Positions 1 through 12,000 of a DNA stretch of 19,131 nt are shown here, piece after piece. Source of the DNA: Bifidobacteriaceae bacterium. GTDB taxonomy: Bacteria; Actinomycetota; Actinomycetes; Actinomycetales; WQXJ01. The position numbers and the translations under genes are program-made. Location: NCBI GenBank assembly GCA_031255075.1, contig JAIRTF010000130.1, forward strand, positions 1-19,131, read 5' to 3'. Under the pieces are notes generated by a model. That model was not told where the DNA came from and ran no database searches. It saw only the letters and a program-made list of their open reading frames with translations. Numbering within the stretch: position 1 is the first letter of the stretch; the number at the start of each line of letters is the position of its first letter.

Positions 1-3000
1 GTTTCTTTACCAGGTCTCCTCAAGCGCCTGCCGCGCGTGGTTGTCAAGCCCGTTGCGCTGCTGACCGCAGGCGCCATCGCCCTTGGGGGGGTGACCCTTG
101 CCCAAAGCTGGATGAGCGCCCCCAACGCCGAAGCCACCCAGCGCTATACGGATTCGACTGGTGTGAAGTGGAACGGCGTCTTCACCACCGATCAGCTGTG
201 GTTCCATTCACTGACCGATGTCTCCGCGTTCACAGCCTTCACCAGCGCTCAGCTGAAGGCCCTGCCGGCCCGGACTGGCACCAGCGGCACCACCGGCATG
301 GATGTGGAACTGACCCCACGCCTGCTGTTACATACGAATCCCTCCACTGCTAACAATGAAACGGGTACTAACCGCGTCGCCGGACATCGCACCATTGCGG
401 TGGGGCCTGTGTTCAAGAAGTACGGTAGCGACACCCTTCACATGGTGGATTTTGCCAATGCCAACAGCGCAGCGGCCAGTATCTACCGGGGTGCCCAACC
501 TCCCAACGGAGGCCCTGTCCAGGCCGATACCTGGAGCACCTTGCCCACCTGTGGTGTTACCGATCGGAGATCCTCATGGAGCGGGGAGATTAATCAGAAA
601 AATGGCTACCTCTACTCGGTTGGCGGCGATCCCTCACCTGACCTGAGCGGAGGGACTGTAGACATCACCGGCGCTGTGGTTCCACGCATCTACCTTGCCT
701 CGAACCCAGCGAGTTCCACCAGGGGTTGGACGTGCATGGCCTCCACCAACAAGATTTGGGGAGCGGGCGGCAAATCCCTCAATACCCAGTGGGCAGAGCT
801 GACACGGTTGTCGGGACACACCACCTGGCAGGCCGGGTCTGATATGGCGATTGATGCGCATGGCAACCTGTATCTGTTCTTGACTGGCAGCACTTCCCAT
901 CACGCACTGTTGAAGATCAGTGTGCCCGTCGACGCTGATGGTGAACCCGAAGACGGCGTCCCCAACGGAAATAAGAAGTGGGAGTACGAGATTGTCAGAG
1001 CCTTCACCAACACCGTTGAGGACGACTCCAGCACGTGGGGCATGGCATTTGTGGACGGTTGGCTGTATACCTGGCACGCCAATGGCCGCCTCCGCAGTTG
1101 GAATCCCCTGAGTGGGGATTACAAGGGCCTTGGTGATGTCAAGGTGGACCCACGGGACTTGGCCGCCGCGCAGGTGGCCCCCTCAATTCAGGGCCGGGTG
1201 TTCAATGACGTCAACGGCAACGGTGTTCAGGACAACGGTGAGATCGGGGTACCGAACCTGGAGGTGGAAATCTGGCGCGGCAACGCGCAGACCGGCTCAA
1301 CTACCTGGACCAGGTCGGGCGTGCTCAAGACAAACAGCTCTGGCAACTATGTTGGCCTGCTTGACTCGCCCATCGGGGAGTACCTGGTTCGTGTCAAGCG
1401 GCCAGTGTTGACTGACGGCACTGGTTCCAGTGCTCTTATGACCAACGCCTACCAGACCGCTGCCAGCCGTGGCACCTACTATGAGGATCAGGCGAACCAG
1501 GCTGGCGCCTACAACACTGTCCAGCCCTACTGCGCTACCACATCAGGGGATTACGAGTTGCGGTCGCTCAGCACACCTGAGAGCCCGTGCTATGGGGCCC
1601 GGGCGGATGGCATCGACGCCCTCGATGCTGCTACTGGCAACCCTCTGGCCGCCACTGGTGGCGCGAACATCATCTCCCACGTCAACATGAGCACAGACAA
1701 GGCTGTGGTTGAGGCCAACTTTGGTGTCTCCACCTATGGGTCCTGGGGAGATGCCGCCACACCCTACAAGTCCGTCCGTACTGCGAGCGGCCCGGCTGCC
1801 AATCCGAAGCGTTTCGGCCAGCCTTACCTCTATCTGGGTGACGTCTACGGCCAATACCCCGATGGCGTTGCCGATCCCAATGCGGATACCCACGCCGCTG
1901 ATGATGGTCTGGAGATTGCTCCGGCGGTGTCCGGTACGGCCAACGCGAACCTTGACTACGTTCCGGCCCAGGGGCAACCCATGGTCCAAGGCCAGGACTA
2001 TGTCTTCCGCCTCAAAGCCAATGGCGACCCGGCGGCTATCCAGACCGCCACAATAAAGGGCTGGATCTCCCAAGCCACGGGCACCGGCACTAGCCAGACC
2101 TTTGGTTCAAGCGTAGAGTGCCCGGCCACCCCAGATCCGACCACCGGCTACGTCTATTGCGAATACACAGCCCCCGCTTCAACCACAGTGAAGGCCCTTT
2201 TCTCCCGGGTCCGCATCTCTAGTGACACGTTGGCAAACGCTGATTCGCGTAACACCTCAAACGCCGCCACCAAGGCTTGGCTGCCCTTCGGCGAAATTGA
2301 GGACTACGGCATGGCTCTAGCACCAGCCGTTGTGAGGATCCAGGCCCAAACCAAGGGCGTGCCCGCCAGCGTTCGGCTGTCTATGACTAACGTGTCCAGT
2401 ATTTGGCCTTCCTATCCCACAACGCAGATCACCACCGACGGCAACGCCCCGTCCCCCTCGCCGCGGACCCACGCCATCGACAACGCCAGTAGCAACGTAA
2501 CTATCACGACCACCCAAGTGGGCGCTACCGCTGCCACTACCGGTCTGTCCGGCTGGAAACTGCTGGGCGAGGAAACCAAATGCTGGGCCAGTGAGGATTC
2601 TTCCAAGGCCGCACTGGGCGTACAGGTCACAGGCAACAACATCACCCTTCAGCGTGATTCAGGATCGCCAAAAGACGTCACCTGCCTCATGACCTACGGT
2701 CCTGAATGGTCCACAACTGACTCCACCCTTACCGCCGATCCGTCCAACAACCAACTGAGCCCGTTGTCGCCTGGCGGTAAGTCAAACGTGGTGGCCAACG
2801 TCCAAGGCACAGTTACTGCGGCCGATGGCCAACAGGTCACAACCCCGGCTGCTGGAACCAAGGTCGATCTGATCCTCGCCGCCGGCACCGGCGACATCAA
2901 CACCGCCAAGTTCCAGGTCTCCACCGATGGCGGCACCACCTGGGTTGATAAGGGCCCCAGCTACACCTGCACCATCGGTAATGATGGCAACTGCGCCGAG

Positions 3001-6000
3001 CGAGTGGTTGTTACCGCCACCGGCGCTGGCTCCTACCAGCTATCAGCGAAGGTCGGTACCGAATACGTGTCCAACGCCGACGGCTCCGGGCCAACCGACA
3101 ACAGCCCCGTTGTCATTTGGTTCCAGGCTGGTGGCGTTAGCAGCGGCACCATCGCTTTAACAGACACCGCTGATAAGGTCGCCAACCACGGCCAAGCCAA
3201 CCCGGCTGACTCCTACACCATGAACATGCGGATCGTGGACGCCTCCGGCAACGGAATTCTCGACCAAGCCAGCAACTTCGTCTTCACCTGCGGGGACAGT
3301 CCCAGCTCCCTGACCGCCTGTGGCAGCGCCCACGCCTCCGGTATCCGGTTTGGCACGCCAGTTGCGGGGGCCCAGGACGGCGACTACTCCGTCCAGGTCT
3401 ACTCCACCACCGCCGGCACCAAATACATTGGCGTGTCGGTCTCCGGCATTACCTTGACCAACTTGGATGACTCCACCAAGCCATACGTCCAGGCGACCTT
3501 CATTCCTGGGCCGCCGGAAGACGGAACCTCTTCATTTGCGATCACTTCGACTGGTACGCGCTACACCAGCGTCACGAACAGCACCACGCAGGCTGACACG
3601 TTCCACACCGGTCTGGTGACCATCAAGGACGCCAACGGCAACGGCATCCCCGGCGCTTTGATAAACGGCTCGCCGGTCCAATTGTCGTGGCCTAGCAGCC
3701 TTAACCCAGGCGCGGTCCGGGCTACCTTCGAAGCCGGCACCAACCCGGGTGAATACCTCGTCAAGCTGTGGTCCTCCGCAGAAGCCGAAAATGCTGGCCT
3801 GCAAGTTCAGATCTCCTGGACCGAAGGGGCCAACCCGCGAACTCTGAACGAGGTCGCGGCCGATCCGGCCGAGTTCATTCACCGTGAACCGCTGCCAGGC
3901 AGCTCTTTCATTACTGTTGACAACAGCAGTGTTCAGATTGCGAACTGGGGCGCCCCCGGCATCGACGCTTCCAACGCCGGCAAACGGACCATTTACGCCA
4001 CGCTGATCAACGGTGACGGATTCCCCTATGCCGATGGCGAGGGCCGCCTCCAAGCCCACACCAGCGCTCAGCCACTAGTCTTCGGCGACAGTGCCGGTGA
4101 TGGCTATCTCACCTGCGCCGCGGCGCCCGTCAACGGCAAGTGCGAGGACGGTGTCTACAAGATCGACGTCTATTCCTCCGCCGCTGGCGATTGGGACGTG
4201 CAGGTCCGCTACACACCATTGCAAGGCAACGCTTACGACATTAGGCGCCAAAACTCGCAGGAGGACTTCGTCAGCCTCCAATACAGCCCCGGCCCGATAG
4301 TCCAGGGCGAGTCCCGGTTCGGCCTGGGCGTTGGAGAAGCCAACCCTGAGGACAGTCCGTTTGAGAAGGGCGGCGCCTACCAAGGCACGCCGGTCAGCCG
4401 AGCCACCGGTGTGGCCTTCACACCGTCCATCAAGACCTGGGACGCCGGCCAGAACAACCCCGTGCCGAACGTGCCCGTCAAGCTGGTTCTGACCGATCCG
4501 TCCAGCGGGACCTGCGCCGCCCGGTTCGACGCGAACAACGGCCTGGTAGTGACTGGAACCACCTCCGACCCGGCTGGTCAATTCCAGACCACGGTCATTT
4601 CCGCGGTGCCCACCACCTGCGTGATCAACGCCTACTACGTTGACGGCAACGGGACGGACGTGCTTATCCCCGGTTCACCCAAGACCCTCACCTGGATCCC
4701 CCGGCTGGTTGACTTCTCCAGCTACACCCTTTCGACCGGAAACGTGGAGGTCGGCGGAGATGAGAAGGGCACCATCACGGTTGTCCTGAAGAATGGGGCT
4801 GCTCCAGTGACCGGCGTTGGCGGTCAACTCGTGGCAGTGCCTGCCGATCAGAACTCAAACCTGGAGTTCTCCTCGAGCTGGACCGAGAACCCGTTGGGTA
4901 CCTACACGGCCCAATTCTGGGGCAACAAATCAGGCAACTGGCGGGTCTTCGTCGAGCTGGGTGGTGATCGTCTCGATCTGCTCAATCCGGGCGGCAACGA
5001 CATCGCCCACATGGTGCCTCGTGATCCGGAGCCGGACGCATCCTGGCTGATCCAACCGGATGACAGCGCCATTGCCCGCAAGCCCGGTGAGACGCTGAGG
5101 GTTGGCGCCCGCCTGACCGACGGCCTTGATAACGCTCCGGCCACGGGCACACCGGTGGTCTTCACCCTGCCGGCCAACGTCATCGCGGTCAACGCCGCTG
5201 GTATTGATGTGCCTGGCGCCACTATTACCGCCACCACTGACTCCGACGGTTACGCCTATGTGGACGTGCGGGCAACTGAGCAGGGCGCGTACGTCATCAC
5301 TGCGACCGTTAACGGTGAATCAATCCTGACCGTCAAGAACGAGGACGAAAATGACGAGTTGGCAGACGATGGCGAAGTCGAGGTTGTCTTCACCACCGAA
5401 GAGGATCCAGCCAATGACAACTCTGTGCTGACCATTCCCACCACTGGGCCCTCCGGCACAGAGACCATGCTTGTCTCCACCGGCGATTACAAGCACCGGG
5501 CCGAAGTACTGGTCAAGGATTCGTACGATTCCGTCTTCAAGGACGGCACCGCCTCCGTTACCTTCTGCTGGAGCTATGAGGACACCAGGTGGGGTCATCA
5601 GGGGCCGGTCACCGGCTGTACCCCCAGCCCTATCCCCACCAACGGTGATGGTATCGCCGCCTTCGAGTTCTCATCAGAGGCAGCCACCACTTGGGCCATC
5701 ACGGCCAAGATCGTCGAGCTGGGAGCGACTGCGCCTGACGTGCCACCTTCACCTGTCGATGCCACATTCGTGCCCGGTCCACCCGTGGATGGTGACTCCT
5801 GGTTGGTTGAACCGTCCGGTACTGCAGTGGCCAACACCACCCAGACCCTGCCCGTGCGGGTCCACTTGGTGGACGAATTCGGCAACCCGGCAGCTGACAC
5901 GGCTGTGACCTTCACCCTGCAGACCGGCCTGACCGCTGTCACCGCCGGTGGCGACGTGACCGGAACTCTGACTGTCACCAGCGCAGCCGGCTACGCCACC

Positions 6001-9000
6001 ATCAACGTCAAGGGTGCCGAGCCTCAGACCTACTCCGTCCAGGCTTCCATCCCGGCTGGCTCTATCGACCTGGTCAAGACCGCCGCCGAGCAGAACAAAT
6101 CCCCAATCGATACGGATGGTTCGGCTGATGTCACCTTCACCACCGACGGCGGCCCAGTTGACGACCATTCGGAGCTGACCGTGCCTACTGCCGGGGCGGA
6201 CTTCGCCACCAAGGTCCAGGTGGGCGGCACCGGACACCATGCTCAGGTGCTGGTCATGGACGGCATTGGCAACATCTTCCGGAACGGAACGGCATCGGTC
6301 ATCTACTGCTGGAGCTACACCGACACGCGGTATGACCCTGCCGGCACGCTGGTCGAAGGCTGCGATACCTCGCCAATCCCAACTGACGCGAATGGCTACG
6401 CTCACCGCGACTTCCCGTCTGCTGTCGCGGTCGACTGGACCATCCATGCCTACCTGGTGCTTGGCGGAACCGCCGGCAGTTACCAATTGAGCGGTGATGT
6501 GATCAACTCTCCAGCCACGGTCGGTTACCTGCCCGGTCCGCCTGAGTTGGACAAGACCTGGCTGATTGAACCGGCCGGCAGCGCCATCGCCAAGACTGGC
6601 GCCACGTTGACCGTGGGTGCCCGGGTGCATGATGCCAATGACAACCCGGTCGGACCTACCCCGGTCACGTTCACCCTGCCAGCAGCGCTAACCGCTGTTG
6701 TGGGCGGCGTGGACCAGGCCGGTCCAACTGTGGTTGTGACGACCGCTGACGGCTACGCCTCGGTTGATGTCAAGAGCGACGTGGTCGGTACTCACACCGT
6801 CACTGCCTCGGTAGCTGCTGGCACCATCACGGTGGTCAAGAACGCCACTGAGGAGGCCGTCGAGCGCTCCACCGGCGACGCCCACGTGGTTTTCACCACC
6901 GAACCAACACCGAACCCGGATGCGTCTGAGTTCACCATCATCACCGCAGATGCTGACGGTCTGCCGGCCAAGCGCGTAAACGTGGACAACATTCCAGGCG
7001 AAGAGCACACCGCTCAAGTGCTGGTCAAAGACACCGTCGGAAACCGGTTCACCAATGGTGCTGCGGAGGTCCAGTTCTGCTGGTCCTACACGGACACCAG
7101 GTTCGAACACAACAACCAGCCTGTGAACCAGTGCGCCGCCCAGGTCGTTCCGACTGACCAGGACGGTTATGCGACCTACTCGTTCACCTCCGATGTGGCC
7201 ACCGTCTGGAATGTGACGGCCAGAATCGTTGGCATCGATAGGGATGTCAACGGCACCTCGAAGAAGGCCGCCTTCAAGCCTGGGCCAGTTGACCCAGAGG
7301 ATACGGTCAACTCGCTGCGGGTTGACCAAGACCCCGGGCGAACCGATGGACGAGCTAACGTTCGCGCCACCATGACCGTTCAGGACGGCGGCGGCAATGC
7401 CATCCCCAACGCCCCCGGCACCTGTGGGTTCAATCTGCCAACTGCCGGAGCGACCGAAAACGATGGCCCAATGTTCTCAAGCGATTGGCTGGAGCGGGAC
7501 CCCAACAAGGCCAAGCAGGTCAGCGGTAAGTCGGTGGATGGCAACGGCGTCTGCGCTGTTGACATCCGTTCCTACGTGGATGGCGATTTCGGCGTCGAGG
7601 GCCTGTTTGGCAGCGCCCGGACTGCGCCGCCTCTGCCCGAAGCCCACTTCAACAACATTGTTGTTACCAGCGGCGAGTTCAGCGTTGCGCCTTCGCAAGG
7701 CAACCCCGACGCCACCAAGGTGGTCGCCAACGGCAGCGACGGATTCGACCTAGAGTTCGCCCTGTTCACCACCGGCGGCGATCCAGCCCCGATGACGGCC
7801 GCCATGGTCTACTGGCAGCTTGGCGACAACCCAGCCCAGTATAGGGAAGTCACCACCGGTACCACTGGTGCTGATCGGGGTGTGGGCAAGACCAAGATCA
7901 CCACCACGACGGCAGGTACCTACAAGGTTTGGGTAACGCATGCCGGCTTTGACTTGACAGTGAAGAACCACGCTCCGGATACCAGGGCGGACATGGTCTT
8001 TGTTCCCGGACCGCCCAGCCTGATTGAGTCCGAGTTCACCTACTCTCCCAGCCCAGTCCCGAATGACCGGGCTTACCGGCACACCATGCAGGTGATCCTG
8101 AGGGATGAGAATCGCAACCTGATTCCGGACTACAACGTGTATTTCACCATTGGTGGCGACTATTCGTTCTTCTGGAACAATAATGGCGTCCCGGGCAACC
8201 AAACGCTGTTGGTTATGACCTCCAATCCGGCTGGCGTCGCGCAGGCGCATTTCTCTGATGATGCTGTTGAACGGGATCTGGTTGGTACGGCCAGGCTGAG
8301 CAGCGCCACCGGCGATGTGATCGGTTCGGGTCTGTTCACGTTCGATGGTCAAGGGCCTGATCCTCAGTTCTCGAGCTTCACGGTTACCCCGAACCCAGCC
8401 CTTGGCGGGATCGAAGTTGGCCAGAGCTACACCGGCAGGATTCTGCTCCAGTACGCCGCGAACACGCCCGCCGCAGGCCTGCCGGTTGGGTTCACCAACC
8501 CGATGGGCGTGACGATCAACTACCCGAACGGCCAGGTGACCGGTCCCGACGGCATCTTGGAGGTGCTCCTCACTACCACCACGGTGGGCGTCTATCCGAT
8601 CAATGCCACCACTGGCGGCCAGGAAATCAACGCCCAGGCCATACCGCTGAAGTTCAATGCCGGGCCTCCGGTCCCCGGTAAGGCCACCCTGGGGCTGTTG
8701 GGCACCGGCCAGGCCCTAGCCAACGGCCAAGACGCTCATACGGCAGTTGTCACGGCCTACGACCAGTACAACAACCGAGCGGTGGATGGCCTGGTTACCT
8801 TCACGATCGAACAGGGCGGTACGACCCCGGGCCCAGAGTTCGTTGGCACCTACACCAACGTCAAGCTCTGCAACCCCGAGGATCCGACTGAAAACCGTGC
8901 CTGGTGCGACCAATCCACCAAGGGCACGGCCAGAGTCGACATCAAGTCACAGGAGCCGGGCTCCTTCGAACTGAGGGCAACGGTCTCCAACCAACCGGTC

Positions 9001-12000
9001 ACCATCCCCGAGTTCGTCACCGTCAAGTTCGGCGCCGGCAAGCCGTCACCCCTCGCGTCCTTCTGGAGCTCAACGCCAGCTGGACCTGTGCAAGTGGCCA
9101 ACGACGCCTCGGAGCACCGTTACGCGGTCACCGCGACCATCGTGTCGGAGGACAACATCTGGAATGATGCCGCTCAAGTCAGGCTGACCATCCCCGGTCA
9201 GGGCGTGCACGTGCTCGATAGGGAGCGCGGGCTAGAGGTCAACGGCCAAATCGTGACCACCGGTGATGGGCGGTCCACTTACTACGGCACCTACACCTGG
9301 TACGTCTATTCAACAGTGGCCAGAACCTTCGAAGGGACAATCGAGGTCAATGACACCGAAAGCTGGCATCCCATTGCTGGCAATCCGGTGAGATTGGCAT
9401 TCAAGCCCGGGCCACCCAAGCCCAGCACTGCCTGGCTGATCGAGCCTGGCACTTCGGCAGAGGCCAACGGTTCGGATACCATCCCCGTGGTGATGAAAGC
9501 CGTTGACGAGTTTGAAAACCCCGCGGAGACTGGCACGGCCATCTTCCACCTCCCGGCGAACACTTCAGCAGCCGGTATGGATGCCCAGCGCAACGTCAGG
9601 GTCCCGATCCGAGGTGGCCAAGCCCAAGTCGATGTCTCTTCAACAGTCGCTTGGGTGACCCACACGGTTACCGCTGATCTGGAGATTGGCGCCACCACCG
9701 GCCAGGTCACCAGGGTTGTCGACTCGGGTGACAATCCAGTCAACGCCACCGGCGAAGTCTCATTGTCCTTCGGCTCGGCGCCTCCGGATGCTAACTGCTC
9801 ACAGTTCACCATGGAGACCCAAAACGACACCGTCCATGTTGGCGATGTCGAAAAGCACCGGGCTAGCGTCGAGGTCAAGGACTGCCAGGGCAACAAGGTT
9901 CCCAATGTTGAGGTCCGTTTCACCCACGGACTCACCGAGGAAACGATTGAAGAGGGAACCGACACTTCTGATCAGGACGGCATTGCAGTTTATGAGTTTG
10001 GCTCATTCGTTGCCGACCAGCCCTATGAGGTGAACGCTTACCTGAACACCTCGCAACTTGTCAATGGCGCTCCCGCTACCGTGACCTTCGTGCCTGGCTC
10101 GATCAACATCGAACGGACGCTTGCTTCGTTCGATGTCAGTGGTGAGGCGCGGGCCAATGGCAGCGCCACGGTCCCGGCTACCGTCAAGGTTCAGGACCAG
10201 TGGGGCAACGGCATCAACGGCCAATCCATCACCTTCACCATGGAGGATCTGGACGATGACGCTGCCTTCATCGCACCCGCGGATGATCCGTTGATCAGAG
10301 TCAAGGCCGCTAATTCCACGACGGTCAACGGCCAGCGCGGCATCGCGGCAGTCGGCATCGCCTCATACAACGACGGCGAATTCCCACTGCATGCCTCGTT
10401 CTTCGACCAGAACAGCACCGAACACCGGTCGGTGACCAAGAAGGCGCGCTTCCTGACGGACGTGATCAGCCCTAAGTACTCCCATTTCAGTGTTGTGGAG
10501 AAGGGCGGTAACTCCGATAGGCCACCGGTTGCCAACGGCACCGATGCCTGGCGGGTGACCGCATATCTGAAGAACCCCTCAGGTGATCCGATCAACGCCA
10601 GCGGCTTCGTCCATCTGACTAAGCTGTCAGACGCGGGCATCCCTCTGACTGGCCAGACCTATTCGTTCCAATTCACTGCCGGTCAGGACAACCCGCCGGT
10701 TGTCGGGCAAGCGATAACTGACTTGACTCGTCTCGAGGCTGGTCGTTATCAAATCCGGGTTACCGGCGGCGGCGATGAGGAACTCGCCACCGAGCCAGAT
10801 GGAAGCGTAAAGACGGTCGATGTGACGTTCAAGGCTGGCTCCATGGACCCCAACAAGTCCTTCCTGACCGGTCCGGACGAGCGAGTTCAAGCTGATGGCG
10901 TCCAGCGCCAAACCGTCAAGGCCACGGTGATGGACTCCTATGACAACCGTCTGCTGGACCAGCCAGTAACGTTCCGCGTTCCGGCCCACACCACCGCCAT
11001 CCTGGCCGACAACTCTGAAGTCGAGGGTGGCGTGGCCGGCCGAAATGTCGTCATCAACACCGGCTCCAGTGGCGCAAACGCAGGCGTGGCGGAGTTGGTC
11101 CTAGTCTCCAGGGTTGTTGGGATCTATCCCGTAACCGCAACCCAGGGGGGTAGGCAAATTGACGATGAGCCGGTCGATGTCGAGTTCATCAACGCCAATC
11201 TTGACACCGGCAAGTCGATATTCACCATCCCCACAGCCAAGGACATCAGTGGCAACTGGGTGGAGAAGGTTGTCGAGCTTGAATCGCACACCGCCGAGGT
11301 CAAGTTCTTTGACGCGACCAACAACGTCTACACGCAACCCGTCAGCGTTCGGTTCGATTACCGCCTGCCAAGTGTGACCAGCGACTGGACACAGGGCCAG
11401 GTGGTGACCACCTCGACAGGCACGGCTACCTGGCCTGACTTCTCCGTCCTTAAGGCCGGCCACTACGACGTCAGGGCGGTGCTCATAGCACCACGGGCGG
11501 CCACTATCGGTGGCCTGGAAGAGGCCCGCTTCAAGCACGGAGTACCAGACTTGTCGAAGTCTCGCCTGGAAACCACCAGTGCGAACATCAGGTTGCCAAA
11601 CGACGTCGACACCCACCGGGCCCTGGCCACGGTGGTTGATTCCAACGACAATCCAGTCACAGACGCGCAGGTAACGTTTACGTTGCCGAACGGTGGCCCG
11701 GCTCACTTTGTTGGGGTGAACCAAGCCCAGCAGTACTCGGTGACCATGAATCTCTCGGGCATTGGCCAGGCGGAAGTTCGGATTGCCGCGGACAGCCAGA
11801 ACCCGGTCAGTGCTCAGATCACCGCTCTGTTGGTGGATACGCCATCGAACCGGGAGATCGGGCGCGACACGCTCCGCTTCGACTGGGGTGCGGCCTGCTC
11901 GTCCTGCTCCACCTTCACTCTGACGCCAGACACCACGAACCCGGTTGCCAATGGCAATGACACCTACACCGCCAACGTTCAGGTGTTCAACGCCGAACAG

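Noticed and set aside
5026..7284. Recent tandem DNA duplication or CRISPR-like array
   Set aside because: The repeats are about 750 bases long, coding, and clearly diverged at the DNA level; there are no short identical repeats with regular spacers.
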